Source: an archaeon (lineage in GTDB: Archaea > Micrarchaeota > Micrarchaeia > CAILAH01). From it: a stretch of 34,896 nucleotides of DNA. The stretch spans positions 1 through 34,896 of the forward strand of contig JAJSAH010000017.1 in the NCBI GenBank assembly GCA_024274875.1, written 5' to 3'. Positions within the stretch are counted from its first letter, which is position 1. Each line of letters begins with the position of its first letter. The notes under the pieces were generated by a model. The model was not told where the DNA came from, did no database searches, and saw only the letters and a list, made by a program, of their open reading frames with translations. Made by a program: the position numbers and the translations under genes. This document shows, one piece after another, positions 9,440-18,587 of this stretch.

Positions 9440-9456
9440 GCAAATCGAAGATTTGC
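9440..9456. repeat. Perfect inverted repeat GCAAATC-gaa-GATTTGC between the two direct-repeat copies
   Basis: Read directly from sequence; 7-bp stem, 3-nt loop. Confidence 0.85.
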
Positions 9457-9481
9457 AAGGCAGGTGCGCGAACGAAGTGAG

Positions 9482-9576
9482 TGCTCCTGCCGGGATTTGA
9501 ACCCGGGTCTCCGGCTTTCGCCAGAAGGTCTTTCTGCGAGAGGCCGGCATCCTTAACCGAGCTAGACTACAGGAGC
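9482..9576 (-). tRNA. tRNA-Glu(CTC) with a 20-nt intron at 37/38 (9517-9536)
   Basis: Acceptor GCTCCTG/CAGGAGC; D arm GTCTAGCTCGGTTAAGGAT; stem CCGGC/GCCGG; spliced loop CTCTCGA; T arm CCCGGGTTCAAATCCCGG; no encoded CCA. Confidence 0.88.
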
Positions 9577-9631
9577 AATGTTTAATGTTCAACAGACCAA
9601 AACTGAAATGCTTTCAGGGTGGGAAGGGTTG

Positions 9632-9676
9632 CGAAGGGCGGGTCTGGCGCCCTTCGACCGAGCTAGACTACAGGAG
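9632..9676 (-). pseudogene. tRNA-Glu 5' fragment (acceptor and D-arm copy) joined to a perfect 9-bp hairpin
   Basis: + strand ccgagctagactacaggag (9658-9676) is identical to 9557-9575 inside tRNA-Glu; adjacent CGAAGGGCG-ggtctgg-CGCCCTTCG at 9632-9656; no 3' half adjacent. Confidence 0.75.
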
Positions 9677-9733
9677 TCCGCATACTGTTTTATGAATAAA
9701 AGGCATTTAAATATTACCCCTGAATATTAATCT

Positions 9734-10762
9734 ATGAATGTGCGCGCGATTGCGTTTATGCTTATGCTTGCGGCAGGCCTTATGCTGAGCGGATGCATAA
9801 CTCCTATAACTCCTGAACCGCCGCAGAAAGAACCTCCAAAGCAAGACATAATTCCTAACGAATCCATCGCTGATAAAAATGCCACTGTTAAGGAGCCTAT
9901 AATTATCGGGCCTTGCCAGGGATACTCAATAAGCGAGGTTGACGGATGCCTGTACAACATATCGTTATGCAGCCATATTTCATCGATGCAATTGAAAGAT
10001 CAGTGTTATTATAATTCAGCGAACTGCACAGAGATATTGAATGAATCTCTCAGGAGCGAGTGCGCGCTTAAAGCAAAGCTTGCTGAGTGCGAGAAGGAAG
10101 ACAACATCAACCTATGCAAAGCGCTTTCCACAGGTGATCCATTATACTGCGGCGTGAATGAAAACTGCATACTTAAATACTCTTATGAAAAAGGCGATGA
10201 CAGCACGTGCTCAATCCTCGATGATTATGCTAAGTATGCGTGCGTTGCGGCTGCGAGGGCTAATTACAGAGTATGTTATGAGATGCAGTATGAAGCTTCG
10301 CAAAAAGAATGCCTTAAATTGTACGCTAGCATTACAGGCGTTGATGGAAACATCTGCTCAAAGATAAGTTTTGCGGATTACAGGGAAGACTGCTACAAAG
10401 GAGTTGCCGAAAACACCCTTGATTATTCAAACTGCCTGCTCATTGGAACATATAAACTTCATAGGGAATGCCTTTCAAACGTTGCAACAAATACAGGTAA
10501 TGCCACCATATGCGAAAAACTGAGGCAGTTTTATACGGAAAAGGAATGGCAAGAAGATGTTGATTTCTGCAAAACACGAGTCGCTCAGGTTAATTATAAA
10601 CCCCAAATATGCCAGGAGTTGAAGAACACCGGATATAGGCAGGGTTGTTTTGGAGGCAGCATAGTGGATGGGAAAGTGCAAAAAGAGGACTGCGATATGA
10701 TAGATAAGAACCAATTCCCCGAATGGAGCGATGAGTGCTACAAACGCGCAGCAAAAGAATAG
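9734..10762 (+). CDS. Secreted Cys-rich lipoprotein with repeated Cys-x~10-12-Cys spacing, unknown function
   Basis: Signal peptide and lipobox MLSGC; Pro-rich linker; 25 Cys counted in 342 aa; TTTAAA 25 bp upstream of ATG. Confidence 0.85.
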   Translation: MNVRAIAFMLMLAAGLMLSGCITPITPEPPQKEPPKQDIIPNESIADKNATVKEPIIIGPCQGYSISEVDGCLYNISLCSHISSMQLKDQCYYNSANCTEILNESLRSECALKAKLAECEKEDNINLCKALSTGDPLYCGVNENCILKYSYEKGDDSTCSILDDYAKYACVAAARANYRVCYEMQYEASQKECLKLYASITGVDGNICSKISFADYREDCYKGVAENTLDYSNCLLIGTYKLHRECLSNVATNTGNATICEKLRQFYTEKEWQEDVDFCKTRVAQVNYKPQICQELKNTGYRQGCFGGSIVDGKVQKEDCDMIDKNQFPEWSDECYKRAAKE

Positions 10763-10766
10763 TTGT

Positions 10767-11372
10767 TTATTTTGATTTCAGCATTTTCAGCACGAAAAAT
10801 CCTTCTCTTTCCATTTCTTCGAGGCGCAGCGTAATCTGCTTGCCCTCCTCTTCAAGTTTTGGAATGAGTATATATTCAAGCGCATTTACCCTCCGTTTCG
10901 TTTTCTCGATTTCTTTAATTATTCTTTTGAGCGCATTTTCAGTTTCAGCAAGCATGATTATCATGTCTAACACTTGCGAGAATCTTTTAACCACCTCATC
11001 AACGCTGTAATCGGTCGCAAGCGTGCTGTACGACTGCTCGCTGACCTTCTCGCGTTTTATCTCAGGTATTCTAACGCCCATCACATTGCGCTCTTTAACC
11101 TGTATCGCATACGGCTCGTCTATTCCCTCCGCAGCGACATTCAATATGAGAGGCCCATGCCTCAATTCAACAACTGCCATTCTTTGATATACTTCATACA
11201 GTTCTTCATTGAGCTTCTCGCGCAGATCGCTGGCCTTTGAATATATTTTAAAAAATTCCATTATCAGCGCATCTCTCTTCTGTTTAAGCAACTTGTGCCC
11301 TTTTGTCGCTAGCTTTTTTCTATCCTTTATTTTCATTAGTTCCATTCGCGTTGGTATCACTTGCTCTGGCAT
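10767..11372 (-). CDS. atpD: V/A-type ATP synthase subunit D
   Basis: MPEQVIPTRMELMKIKDRKKLATKGHKLLKQKRDALI N-terminus and RRVNALEYILIPKLEEEGKQITLRLEEMEREGFFVLKMLK C-terminus. Start 11372, not the track start 11549, which overlaps gatE. Confidence 0.92.
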   Translation of the reverse strand: MPEQVIPTRMELMKIKDRKKLATKGHKLLKQKRDALIMEFFKIYSKASDLREKLNEELYEVYQRMAVVELRHGPLILNVAAEGIDEPYAIQVKERNVMGVRIPEIKREKVSEQSYSTLATDYSVDEVVKRFSQVLDMIIMLAETENALKRIIKEIEKTKRRVNALEYILIPKLEEEGKQITLRLEEMEREGFFVLKMLKSK

Positions 11373-11394
11373 GTGCATATTATATAAGCTAAGT

Positions 11395-11400
11395 TTTAAA
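11395..11400. promoter_or_regulatory. Palindromic TTTAAA between atpD and gatE
   Basis: Centre ~26 bp from ATG 11424 (+) and ~25 bp from ATG 11372 (-); a second TATA-like TTATATAA at 11380-11387. Confidence 0.6.
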
Positions 11401-11423
11401 GCGTTTTGCTGAGAGAATATTGC

Positions 11424-13214
11424 ATGAATGATGGCGAAGTAAAAATTGGTTTGGAGATTCATCAGAGGTTGAACACAGGAAAACTGTTCTGCAGATGCCC
11501 ATCCGCATCCAACGGCGAGGTTAAGAACATCTTGAAACGCAGGTTGCATATAGTAAAGAGCGAGCTTGGGGAAGAGGATATAGCCGCGCAGGTTGAGGAG
11601 CTCAAGAGCAAGGAATTCACTTATTACATTTACGATAATTCATGCCTTGTTGAGTGCGATGAAGAACCTCCGCACCCTATGAATAACACTGCGCTGCACG
11701 TATGCCTTGCCGTTGCGCAGCATCTCAACATGGACATAGTTGACCAAATATTTGTGATGAGAAAAACCGTGATAGATGGGAGCAATACTTCTGGGTTTCA
11801 GCGCACCGCCATTATTGGACTGGGCGGCCGCATAGCGAGCAGCAAAGGCGATGTCGGTGTGCAAACATTATGCATCGAAGAGGAAAGTTCAAGCATAATC
11901 GGAAAGCGCGAAGAAGGCAAGTTTGGGTTGGACAGATTGGGCATTCCGCTTATTGAGATTGCCACTGCTCCGGATATTAAAGACGGCGAGCATGCACGCG
12001 AAGTGGCGAAGAGCATAGGCATGATGCTGCGAATGACTGGCAAATCTGCAAGAGGAATCGGAACTATACGGCAGGATTTGAATATATCTATACCTGGAGG
12101 TGCGAGAGTTGAGATAAAAGGCGTGCAAGAGCTTGATGATATACCGAAAATAGTTGATAATGAAATCTTGAGGCAAAAACAATTGCTTCAAATTATTAAC
12201 AAGCTTCCGAACAAGGCGCCTTCTGTAAAAGATATTGAATACATCGATGTTACAGATGAATTTGCAAACGGCAAAAAATGGATTGTTAAAATGATTGAAA
12301 AAGGTGCTAAAGTTATTGCAGTGAAACTCCCTGCCATGAAGGGATTGCTGGGGATTGAGCTGTGCGAAGGGCGCAGGTATGGAAGCGAACTCAGCGATTA
12401 TGCAAAATCATACGGGTTTGGCGGGCTGATGCACGGCGATGAAGATTTTGAAAAATACGGAGTAAGCAGGAGAGATATTGAGAAGCGGTTAAAACTTGGC
12501 AGAAATGATTCATACGCAATCCTCATCGGAGCATTTGATAGTAGAATGAAATTAGCATTCAATGCATTGGTTGAGCGCGCGTATCTCAAACGCATCCCAG
12601 AAGAAACGCGCAGAGTTGCGAAAGGCGGGATTACTCAATACATGAGGCCTATGGCAACCGGTGCAAGGATGTATCCTGAGACGGACATTAAACCAATACT
12701 CGTAGACAAATCACTCATTTTAGAATCGAAAAAATATGCGCCGCGCGATCCTGCGCAAGTATTGAAAGAGATTGAGAAGGACACCAACAAGGATTTGGCA
12801 GTGCAATTGATTCGCTCTCCATTTTTAGGAACATATTACAGCGCGATTAAGCGCGGCATACCTGCAAAAACTGCCGCGGTCATGCTTGTTAACACGCTAA
12901 AAAGCATATCAAGAGACGGGCTTGACATACAGAACATTGATGAAGACCAGATTCTTGAAGCGCTTGAGCAATATAGGGATAAGAAAATTACAAAGAAAGG
13001 CATCGAAGAAGTGTTGAGGCGCTTGTGCGCGAAAGAGGGAAATGTTGCGCAGATAATTAAAGAACACAGTTTGGAAAGGATCTGCGGTGATAAGCTTGCA
13101 AAGATAGGTAAGAAATTTAATTGGGACATTAAAAAAATAATGAGCATGCACAGAATGAACATTGATGCTGAAGAACTTATGGCGCTCAGAAAAAAACATG
13201 CGCAAAAAGGTTAA
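11424..13214 (+). CDS. gatE: Glutamyl-tRNA(Gln) amidotransferase subunit E
   Basis: MNDGEVKIGLEIHQRLNTGKLFCRCPS; GTIRQDLNISIPGGARVEIKGVQELDDIPKIVDNEILRQ; GAD-like insert; YqeY-like tail. Confidence 0.95.
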   Translation: MNDGEVKIGLEIHQRLNTGKLFCRCPSASNGEVKNILKRRLHIVKSELGEEDIAAQVEELKSKEFTYYIYDNSCLVECDEEPPHPMNNTALHVCLAVAQHLNMDIVDQIFVMRKTVIDGSNTSGFQRTAIIGLGGRIASSKGDVGVQTLCIEEESSSIIGKREEGKFGLDRLGIPLIEIATAPDIKDGEHAREVAKSIGMMLRMTGKSARGIGTIRQDLNISIPGGARVEIKGVQELDDIPKIVDNEILRQKQLLQIINKLPNKAPSVKDIEYIDVTDEFANGKKWIVKMIEKGAKVIAVKLPAMKGLLGIELCEGRRYGSELSDYAKSYGFGGLMHGDEDFEKYGVSRRDIEKRLKLGRNDSYAILIGAFDSRMKLAFNALVERAYLKRIPEETRRVAKGGITQYMRPMATGARMYPETDIKPILVDKSLILESKKYAPRDPAQVLKEIEKDTNKDLAVQLIRSPFLGTYYSAIKRGIPAKTAAVMLVNTLKSISRDGLDIQNIDEDQILEALEQYRDKKITKKGIEEVLRRLCAKEGNVAQIIKEHSLERICGDKLAKIGKKFNWDIKKIMSMHRMNIDAEELMALRKKHAQKG

Positions 13215-13684
13215 GATTGCAATCTCCATTCTTCAGGCTCATAAGTCGCAATGACAAGCGCGCATAGCGGTTGGTTTTCGCACATCCCGCCAACAATCTC
13301 ATAACTTAATTTGTATTGCTCATTCTTAAGCTCTTGCATATGAATCAGCGTTTTCTTTATTTTCTCTTCAACCGCATCCCTGCTGTCTCCAGTTATCTCA
13401 ACAAAATAACCCGACCCATCATTTCTCAAATACCATCCCAACCCTGCATACACATTTGTCAGGGTCTTTGATGTTTTGCAATAGCTAAGCACAACATAAA
13501 ACTTAGACCCATATGAGTACTGCTTTGATGTTTTCTTGCGCAATTCAACAACGCTCCCTTTGGGTATAACTGAGCTTAGGACTATGAGGTTTGCATCCCC
13601 CAACCCTACTCTGGCAAGCGCATCATGGAATGCTGCAAGTTCTGTAGGCCCTCTGCCCAACGCTGACATAACTTCGATTTTCAT
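13211..13684 (-). CDS. pdaD: Pyruvoyl-dependent arginine decarboxylase
   Basis: GRGPTELAAFHDALARVGLGDANLIVLSSVIPKGS (SS self-cleavage site), C-terminal EIVGGMCENQPLCALVIATY; start likely 13684 (MKIEVMSALG). Confidence 0.88.
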   Translation of the reverse strand: MKIEVMSALGRGPTELAAFHDALARVGLGDANLIVLSSVIPKGSVVELRKKTSKQYSYGSKFYVVLSYCKTSKTLTNVYAGLGWYLRNDGSGYFVEITGDSRDAVEEKIKKTLIHMQELKNEQYKLSYEIVGGMCENQPLCALVIATYEPEEWRLQS

Positions 13685-13742
13685 CGAGGAGAAATAAGTT
13701 TTCAATTATTAAAAAGGTTTTGTTTGGATAAAATACATAGAT

Positions 13743-14372
13743 ATGATGAACGAACTCATAGAACAAATTAGAAAGATAGATGAGGAGATAAGAGAGGATA
13801 TAGATTTGCGGTGGGATGAATTCCGAAAGATGAAGAGAAAAGGCGAGCGCGTGTGGTTTTCTGAGCTATGCTTTTGCATACTCACTGCAAACACATCTGC
13901 TGAGATGGGCATAAAGGTTCAAAAAACGCTTGGTTATGAAGGGTTCGCCAAGAGCAAACCAGTTATGCTGCCCAAACTGTTGAAAAAATGCAATGCGCGC
14001 TTCTACAACAAGCGCGCCGAATACATACTGCGCGCAAGAAAATATGATGGCAAGCTTAAACGGATAATCCAATCCATGGACAATCAATTTAAGGCGAGAG
14101 AATGGCTCTCAAAAAACATAATGGGAGTGGGTTATAAAGAGGCAAGCCATTTCCTAAGGAATGTTGGCTATGGCGACTTGGCAATACTTGATAAGCACAT
14201 ACTCCGCATACTGCGCAAGCACGATTTAATAGGCAGTTTTATGAGCATTAGCAAGAGGAGATATATCGCTATTGAGCATGTGCTTAGGAACATCAGCAAT
14301 GAACTGTACATGCCTCTCGGCAAACTTGATCTGTGCTTATGGTACTTAGAAACCGGTAAGGTGCTTAAATGA
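13743..14372 (+). CDS. ogg: N-glycosylase/DNA lyase (archaeal Ogg2 type)
   Basis: FSELCFCILTANTSAEMGIKVQ; IMGVGYKEASHFLRNVGYGDLAILDKHILRIL (HhH-GPD-like with catalytic K and D); LDLCLWYLETGKVLK tail. Confidence 0.92.
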   Translation: MMNELIEQIRKIDEEIREDIDLRWDEFRKMKRKGERVWFSELCFCILTANTSAEMGIKVQKTLGYEGFAKSKPVMLPKLLKKCNARFYNKRAEYILRARKYDGKLKRIIQSMDNQFKAREWLSKNIMGVGYKEASHFLRNVGYGDLAILDKHILRILRKHDLIGSFMSISKRRYIAIEHVLRNISNELYMPLGKLDLCLWYLETGKVLK

Positions 14373-16201
14373 ATATGGATTACCTAATGCAGCTCATCGC
14401 AAAAAAAGTGAGCGAAGCAATCCGCGATGAATACAATATTGCGATGCCTGCAGATGAGATTTCGCACCTCATCCAACCTGGCCGCATGCGCGGAGTTGAT
14501 ATTGAGTGCAGGATTGCGTTCAGGATTGCAAAACAAGCGCGCGCTTCACCGCAAAAAATTGCCGATGCTATTCTGCCGCGCATAAAAGACGAGTTATATG
14601 AGTTATCAAGCGCAAACGGATACATTAATTTTAAGCTAAGCAATAGGTTCTATGAACTTGCGCTGTCTGATCCGAACATGTTGGATTTGAAAACGCGTAA
14701 TGAGAGGGTAATCATAGAATATCCTAGCGTTAATCCAAATAAACCACTTCACATAGGCCATCTAAGGAATGCAATCTTAGGAGACTGCTTATCGCGGCTG
14801 TATGAACTGGCTGGATTCAAAGTCATACGAATGAACTACATAGATGATTTAGGCCTTCAAGTTGCGCAGAGCTTATGGGGATATATGAAGCGCAATGCAA
14901 ACTCAGATGAAAAATTTGACCATTGGCTTGGAAGGGAATATGTTAGCATATCAAAATCCATGGAAAACAAGGAAGTGCAAAAAGAAGTTGAACAAGTTAT
15001 GCAAAAGTTGGAGGAGGGTAATGAGGAATTGCGCAAACTTAATAGGGAGATGTGCAGCTTATGCGTAAAAGCGCAGCATGAAACTTTGGAAAGCGTAGGG
15101 ATTTTTCATGATGTTCTCGTATGGGAAAGCGATATCGTTAATGCTGGGGCATTTGAAAAAGGCATGAACATATTGAGAGAGAAAAATGTGCTTAAACGCA
15201 AAGGATCTGGAAAATATGCTGGATGCGAAGTTGTTGAATTGAGCAGCCATCCAACATTCAAGAACTTAAAAGATGCGGATAAAGTGTTCATACGCGCGAA
15301 CGGAGTTGCCACATACACCGCAAAGGATATGTCGTTCGCTATGTGGAAGTTTGGGATCATTGATTGCGATATAAAATTCGATAAACTGCTTATCCAGAAA
15401 AACGGTAAGATTTTGCACACGAGCGCACAGAATGGCAGCAGAGCAATGCAATTCAACCATGCTGAGAAGGTTATTAACATAATAGGGGTAGAGCAGGAAT
15501 ACCCGCAGCAAATAATTAAGATGATTCTGAGCGTTGCAGGATTTGAGAAAGAATCAGAAAATTATGTGCACATTTCATATGCGCATGCGCGGTTATCATC
15601 GCATAAATTCTCCGGAAGAAAAGGAACTTGGATGGGATACACTTCTGATGAACTGATTGCAGAAAGTGTTAGAAAAGCGTATGATAAGATTAAAGATCGG
15701 TTTGAAAGTTATGGTGAAGAGACAAAGCGCGTAATAAGCGAATCTGTTGGGGTCGGAGCAATAAGGTACAGCTTTACGAAACTGAGCCCTGAAAAAGAAT
15801 TGGTATTTGATTGGGATAAAGCGCTGAATTTCGAAGGAGACAGCGGTCCATACCTGCAGTATTCTAGGACGCGCGCTGCGCATATACTTGAGAAGCAGGG
15901 TATTGATGAAGGATGGAACGCGAGATATGAAATAACAACCGATGCTGAAAAACAGCTTATAAAATGCATCTCTATGCTCAGCATAGTTGTTGATAATTCA
16001 ATAAAGAACAATACTGTGCACAGGATTAATGATTATGCGACTGAACTGTCGTCATTTTTCAACAAGTTCTACGCGGCATGCAAAGTAATAGGCGAAGATA
16101 AGAATGTCTCAGAAACGCGGAAGAGGATTGTGGAAAAATACATAAAAGCAATGGATATTTGCATGAACATACTAGGAATACCAATTGTTTCAAAAATGTG
16201 A
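14369..16201 (+). CDS. argS: Arginyl-tRNA synthetase
   Basis: VIIEYPSVNPNKPLHIGHLRNAILGD (HIGH motif), DGESGPYLQYSRTRAAHIL-like GDSGPYLQYSRTRAAHIL; 4-bp ATGA overlap with ogg. Confidence 0.95.
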   Translation: MNMDYLMQLIAKKVSEAIRDEYNIAMPADEISHLIQPGRMRGVDIECRIAFRIAKQARASPQKIADAILPRIKDELYELSSANGYINFKLSNRFYELALSDPNMLDLKTRNERVIIEYPSVNPNKPLHIGHLRNAILGDCLSRLYELAGFKVIRMNYIDDLGLQVAQSLWGYMKRNANSDEKFDHWLGREYVSISKSMENKEVQKEVEQVMQKLEEGNEELRKLNREMCSLCVKAQHETLESVGIFHDVLVWESDIVNAGAFEKGMNILREKNVLKRKGSGKYAGCEVVELSSHPTFKNLKDADKVFIRANGVATYTAKDMSFAMWKFGIIDCDIKFDKLLIQKNGKILHTSAQNGSRAMQFNHAEKVINIIGVEQEYPQQIIKMILSVAGFEKESENYVHISYAHARLSSHKFSGRKGTWMGYTSDELIAESVRKAYDKIKDRFESYGEETKRVISESVGVGAIRYSFTKLSPEKELVFDWDKALNFEGDSGPYLQYSRTRAAHILEKQGIDEGWNARYEITTDAEKQLIKCISMLSIVVDNSIKNNTVHRINDYATELSSFFNKFYAACKVIGEDKNVSETRKRIVEKYIKAMDICMNILGIPIVSKM

Positions 16202-16244
16202 GATGATATAAACTTTATTACATAATGTAATATGGTGAATTTTC

Positions 16245-18551
16245 ATGGCATACGTAGCATGGTTTGGCGATTTAACCAAAGATGATGTTGGCATTGCTGG
16301 AGGCAAGGGCGCAAACTTGGGCGAGCTGTACAGAGCGGGATTGCCTGTGCCGCCAGGGTTCGTGCTTTTGAGCAATGCATATTTTGATTTCATAGAGAAA
16401 TCAAAGATTGGCTCAAAGATTTCCAGCATAATAAAGAACACAAATATATACAACAACAACGAGCTTCAACGCGCAAGCAAGGAAATCAAAAGCATGATAT
16501 CCAATTCAAAAATGCCTAAGGATATTGAAAAAGATATACGGAAAGCGTACAAAACGCTTCGAGGAGGAGATAAGGAATTTATGGTTGCAGTAAGAAGTTC
16601 TGCAACTGCCGAGGACCTTCCAACCGCATCATTCGCAGGTGAGCAGAAAACATTTGTGAATATTAAGAATGAGAGCGATGCAGTTTCTGCAGTGCAAAAA
16701 TGCTGGGCGTCATTGTTTGAAGCGCGCGCGATATTTTACAGGGAAGAACAGGGGTTTGGCCATACAAAAATCGGGATCGCAGTAATTGTGCAGGAGATGG
16801 TTCAATCTGAGAAATCCGGCGTTATGTTCACTATTGATCCAATAACGAACGATGAAAATGTGATAATAATCGAGGCGGTGTATGGTTTGGGCGAGGCTAT
16901 TGTATCCGGCATGGTTACTCCTGATTCATACAGAGTTGACAAAGCGAACTTGAAAATACTGGATAAAAAAATCAGCAAGCAAAACTTCATGATTGCGTTG
17001 GCTGGAGATAAAACTAGCTCAGTTAATGTCAAGGAGAAATTGAGAGACAAGCAAAAAATTACTGATAAAAATATTGTTGAACTTGCAAAATTAGGTAAAA
17101 AAATCGAGCTGCATTACGATGGAAAACCCCAAGATATTGAATGGGCAATCGTTCGCAACAATGTATATATTGTGCAAAGCAGGCCTGTTACAACGCTCAG
17201 CAAGAAACGCACCCAGCTTGAAACAACCAAAACAAAAAAAGTATCTGAAGCAAAAATACTCGTAAGAGGACAGGGCGCCACAACTGGCGCAAGCACAGGC
17301 GCCGTCAAAATAATATCCGGTCCTGAAGAGATAAGCAAAGTAAACAGCGGGGACATACTCGTAACGAAGATGACATCTCCTGATTTCGTGCCAGCGATGC
17401 GCAAAGCCAGCGCAATAGTGACTGATGAGGGAGGAATAACTAGCCATGCAGCCATCGTGAGCAGAGAACTTGGAATACCTTGTATAGTTGGGACAGGGAA
17501 TGCAACAAAAACATTGCATGAAGGAGAAATCATAACAGTTGATGCTGACCACGGCATAGTGTATGAGGGTGCAGTAGATATAGGGATGAAGATACTTAAA
17601 GAGTCTCCTTCTGCTCTAAGCTCAATACAGATGACTGTGCCAACAGGCACAAAAATATATGTAAACCTTGCTGAGCCAGCGCTTGCCGAAAAATCTGCTG
17701 CAAAAGATGTTGATGGAGTTGGGCTTCTGCGTGCTGAATTCATGATTGCTGATATCGGCGTGCATCCGCGCAAGATCATAGAAGAGAGCAGGCAAGAAGA
17801 ATTCATGAACAAGCTTGCGGAGGGAGTGCGAAGAATTGGCGCAGCGTTCTACCCTAGGCCTGTTGTATACAGAACAACTGATTTTAAAACGAATGAATAC
17901 AGATCGCTCATAGGAGGCAAGGAATACGAACCTCAAGAAAACAACCCTATGATAGGATACAGAGGGTGCGCAAGGTATGTGCATGACCCTGAAGTGTTCA
18001 AGATGGAGCTTAGGGCAATCAAAAAAGTAAGAGAGAAATACGGACTCAAAAATGTTTGGGTTATGGTTCCGTTCGTTCGCACTATCGATGAGTTGAAGAT
18101 TGTTAACAGCATTCTGAGAGAGATTGGGTTGAAACGATCAGGCAATTTTAAATTGTGGGCGATGGTGGAAGTCCCTTCAGCAGTGTTGATGATAGATGAA
18201 ATATCAAAGCATGTAGATGGCGTATCCATAGGCAGCAACGATTTGACGCAGTTAGTGTTGGGCATTGACAGGGACAACGCGCGCATGGCCGAAGAGTTTG
18301 ATGAAAGGAATCCTGCGGTTCTCAAAGCAATCGAGCAAACGATAAAAGGCGCGAACAGGAACGGAATCACAGTATCAATCTGCGGGCAGGCGCCGAGCGT
18401 GCACCCAGAGTTTGCCGAGAAATTGGTGGAATTTGGGATAACAAGCATATCAGTTAATCCCGATGCAATCGAGAGGACAAGAAAACATGTGGCATCTGCT
18501 GAAAAAAAACTTATGTTGAAGTTTCTAAGAAAGATGGGTGAAAGCCAGTGA
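16245..18551 (+). CDS. ppsA: Phosphoenolpyruvate synthase
   Basis: DVGIAGGKGANLGELYRAGLPVPPGFV; GGITSHAAIVSRELGIPCIVGTGNAT (phospho-His); SIGSNDLTQLVLGIDRDN; 768 aa. Confidence 0.96.
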   Translation: MAYVAWFGDLTKDDVGIAGGKGANLGELYRAGLPVPPGFVLLSNAYFDFIEKSKIGSKISSIIKNTNIYNNNELQRASKEIKSMISNSKMPKDIEKDIRKAYKTLRGGDKEFMVAVRSSATAEDLPTASFAGEQKTFVNIKNESDAVSAVQKCWASLFEARAIFYREEQGFGHTKIGIAVIVQEMVQSEKSGVMFTIDPITNDENVIIIEAVYGLGEAIVSGMVTPDSYRVDKANLKILDKKISKQNFMIALAGDKTSSVNVKEKLRDKQKITDKNIVELAKLGKKIELHYDGKPQDIEWAIVRNNVYIVQSRPVTTLSKKRTQLETTKTKKVSEAKILVRGQGATTGASTGAVKIISGPEEISKVNSGDILVTKMTSPDFVPAMRKASAIVTDEGGITSHAAIVSRELGIPCIVGTGNATKTLHEGEIITVDADHGIVYEGAVDIGMKILKESPSALSSIQMTVPTGTKIYVNLAEPALAEKSAAKDVDGVGLLRAEFMIADIGVHPRKIIEESRQEEFMNKLAEGVRRIGAAFYPRPVVYRTTDFKTNEYRSLIGGKEYEPQENNPMIGYRGCARYVHDPEVFKMELRAIKKVREKYGLKNVWVMVPFVRTIDELKIVNSILREIGLKRSGNFKLWAMVEVPSAVLMIDEISKHVDGVSIGSNDLTQLVLGIDRDNARMAEEFDERNPAVLKAIEQTIKGANRNGITVSICGQAPSVHPEFAEKLVEFGITSISVNPDAIERTRKHVASAEKKLMLKFLRKMGESQ

Positions 18552-18587
18552 AAGAATATATAAATATAATGCATTCTTTATTCTTCC

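Noticed and set aside
9326-9592. N-terminal extension of the pyruvate kinase ORF through the tRNA-Glu region
   Set aside because: The extension translates tRNA and repeat sequence (including the duplicated IPAGALTSFAHLPC); TTTAAA spacing supports the start at 9325.
9371-9676. CRISPR-like array or split-tRNA locus
   Set aside because: Only two repeat copies with tRNA content, and an intact tRNA-Glu lies between the fragments; a duplication remnant is simpler.
11373-11549. N-terminal extension of the atpD ORF
   Set aside because: Overlaps the conserved gatE N-terminus; AtpD homology begins near MPEQVIPTRMEL.
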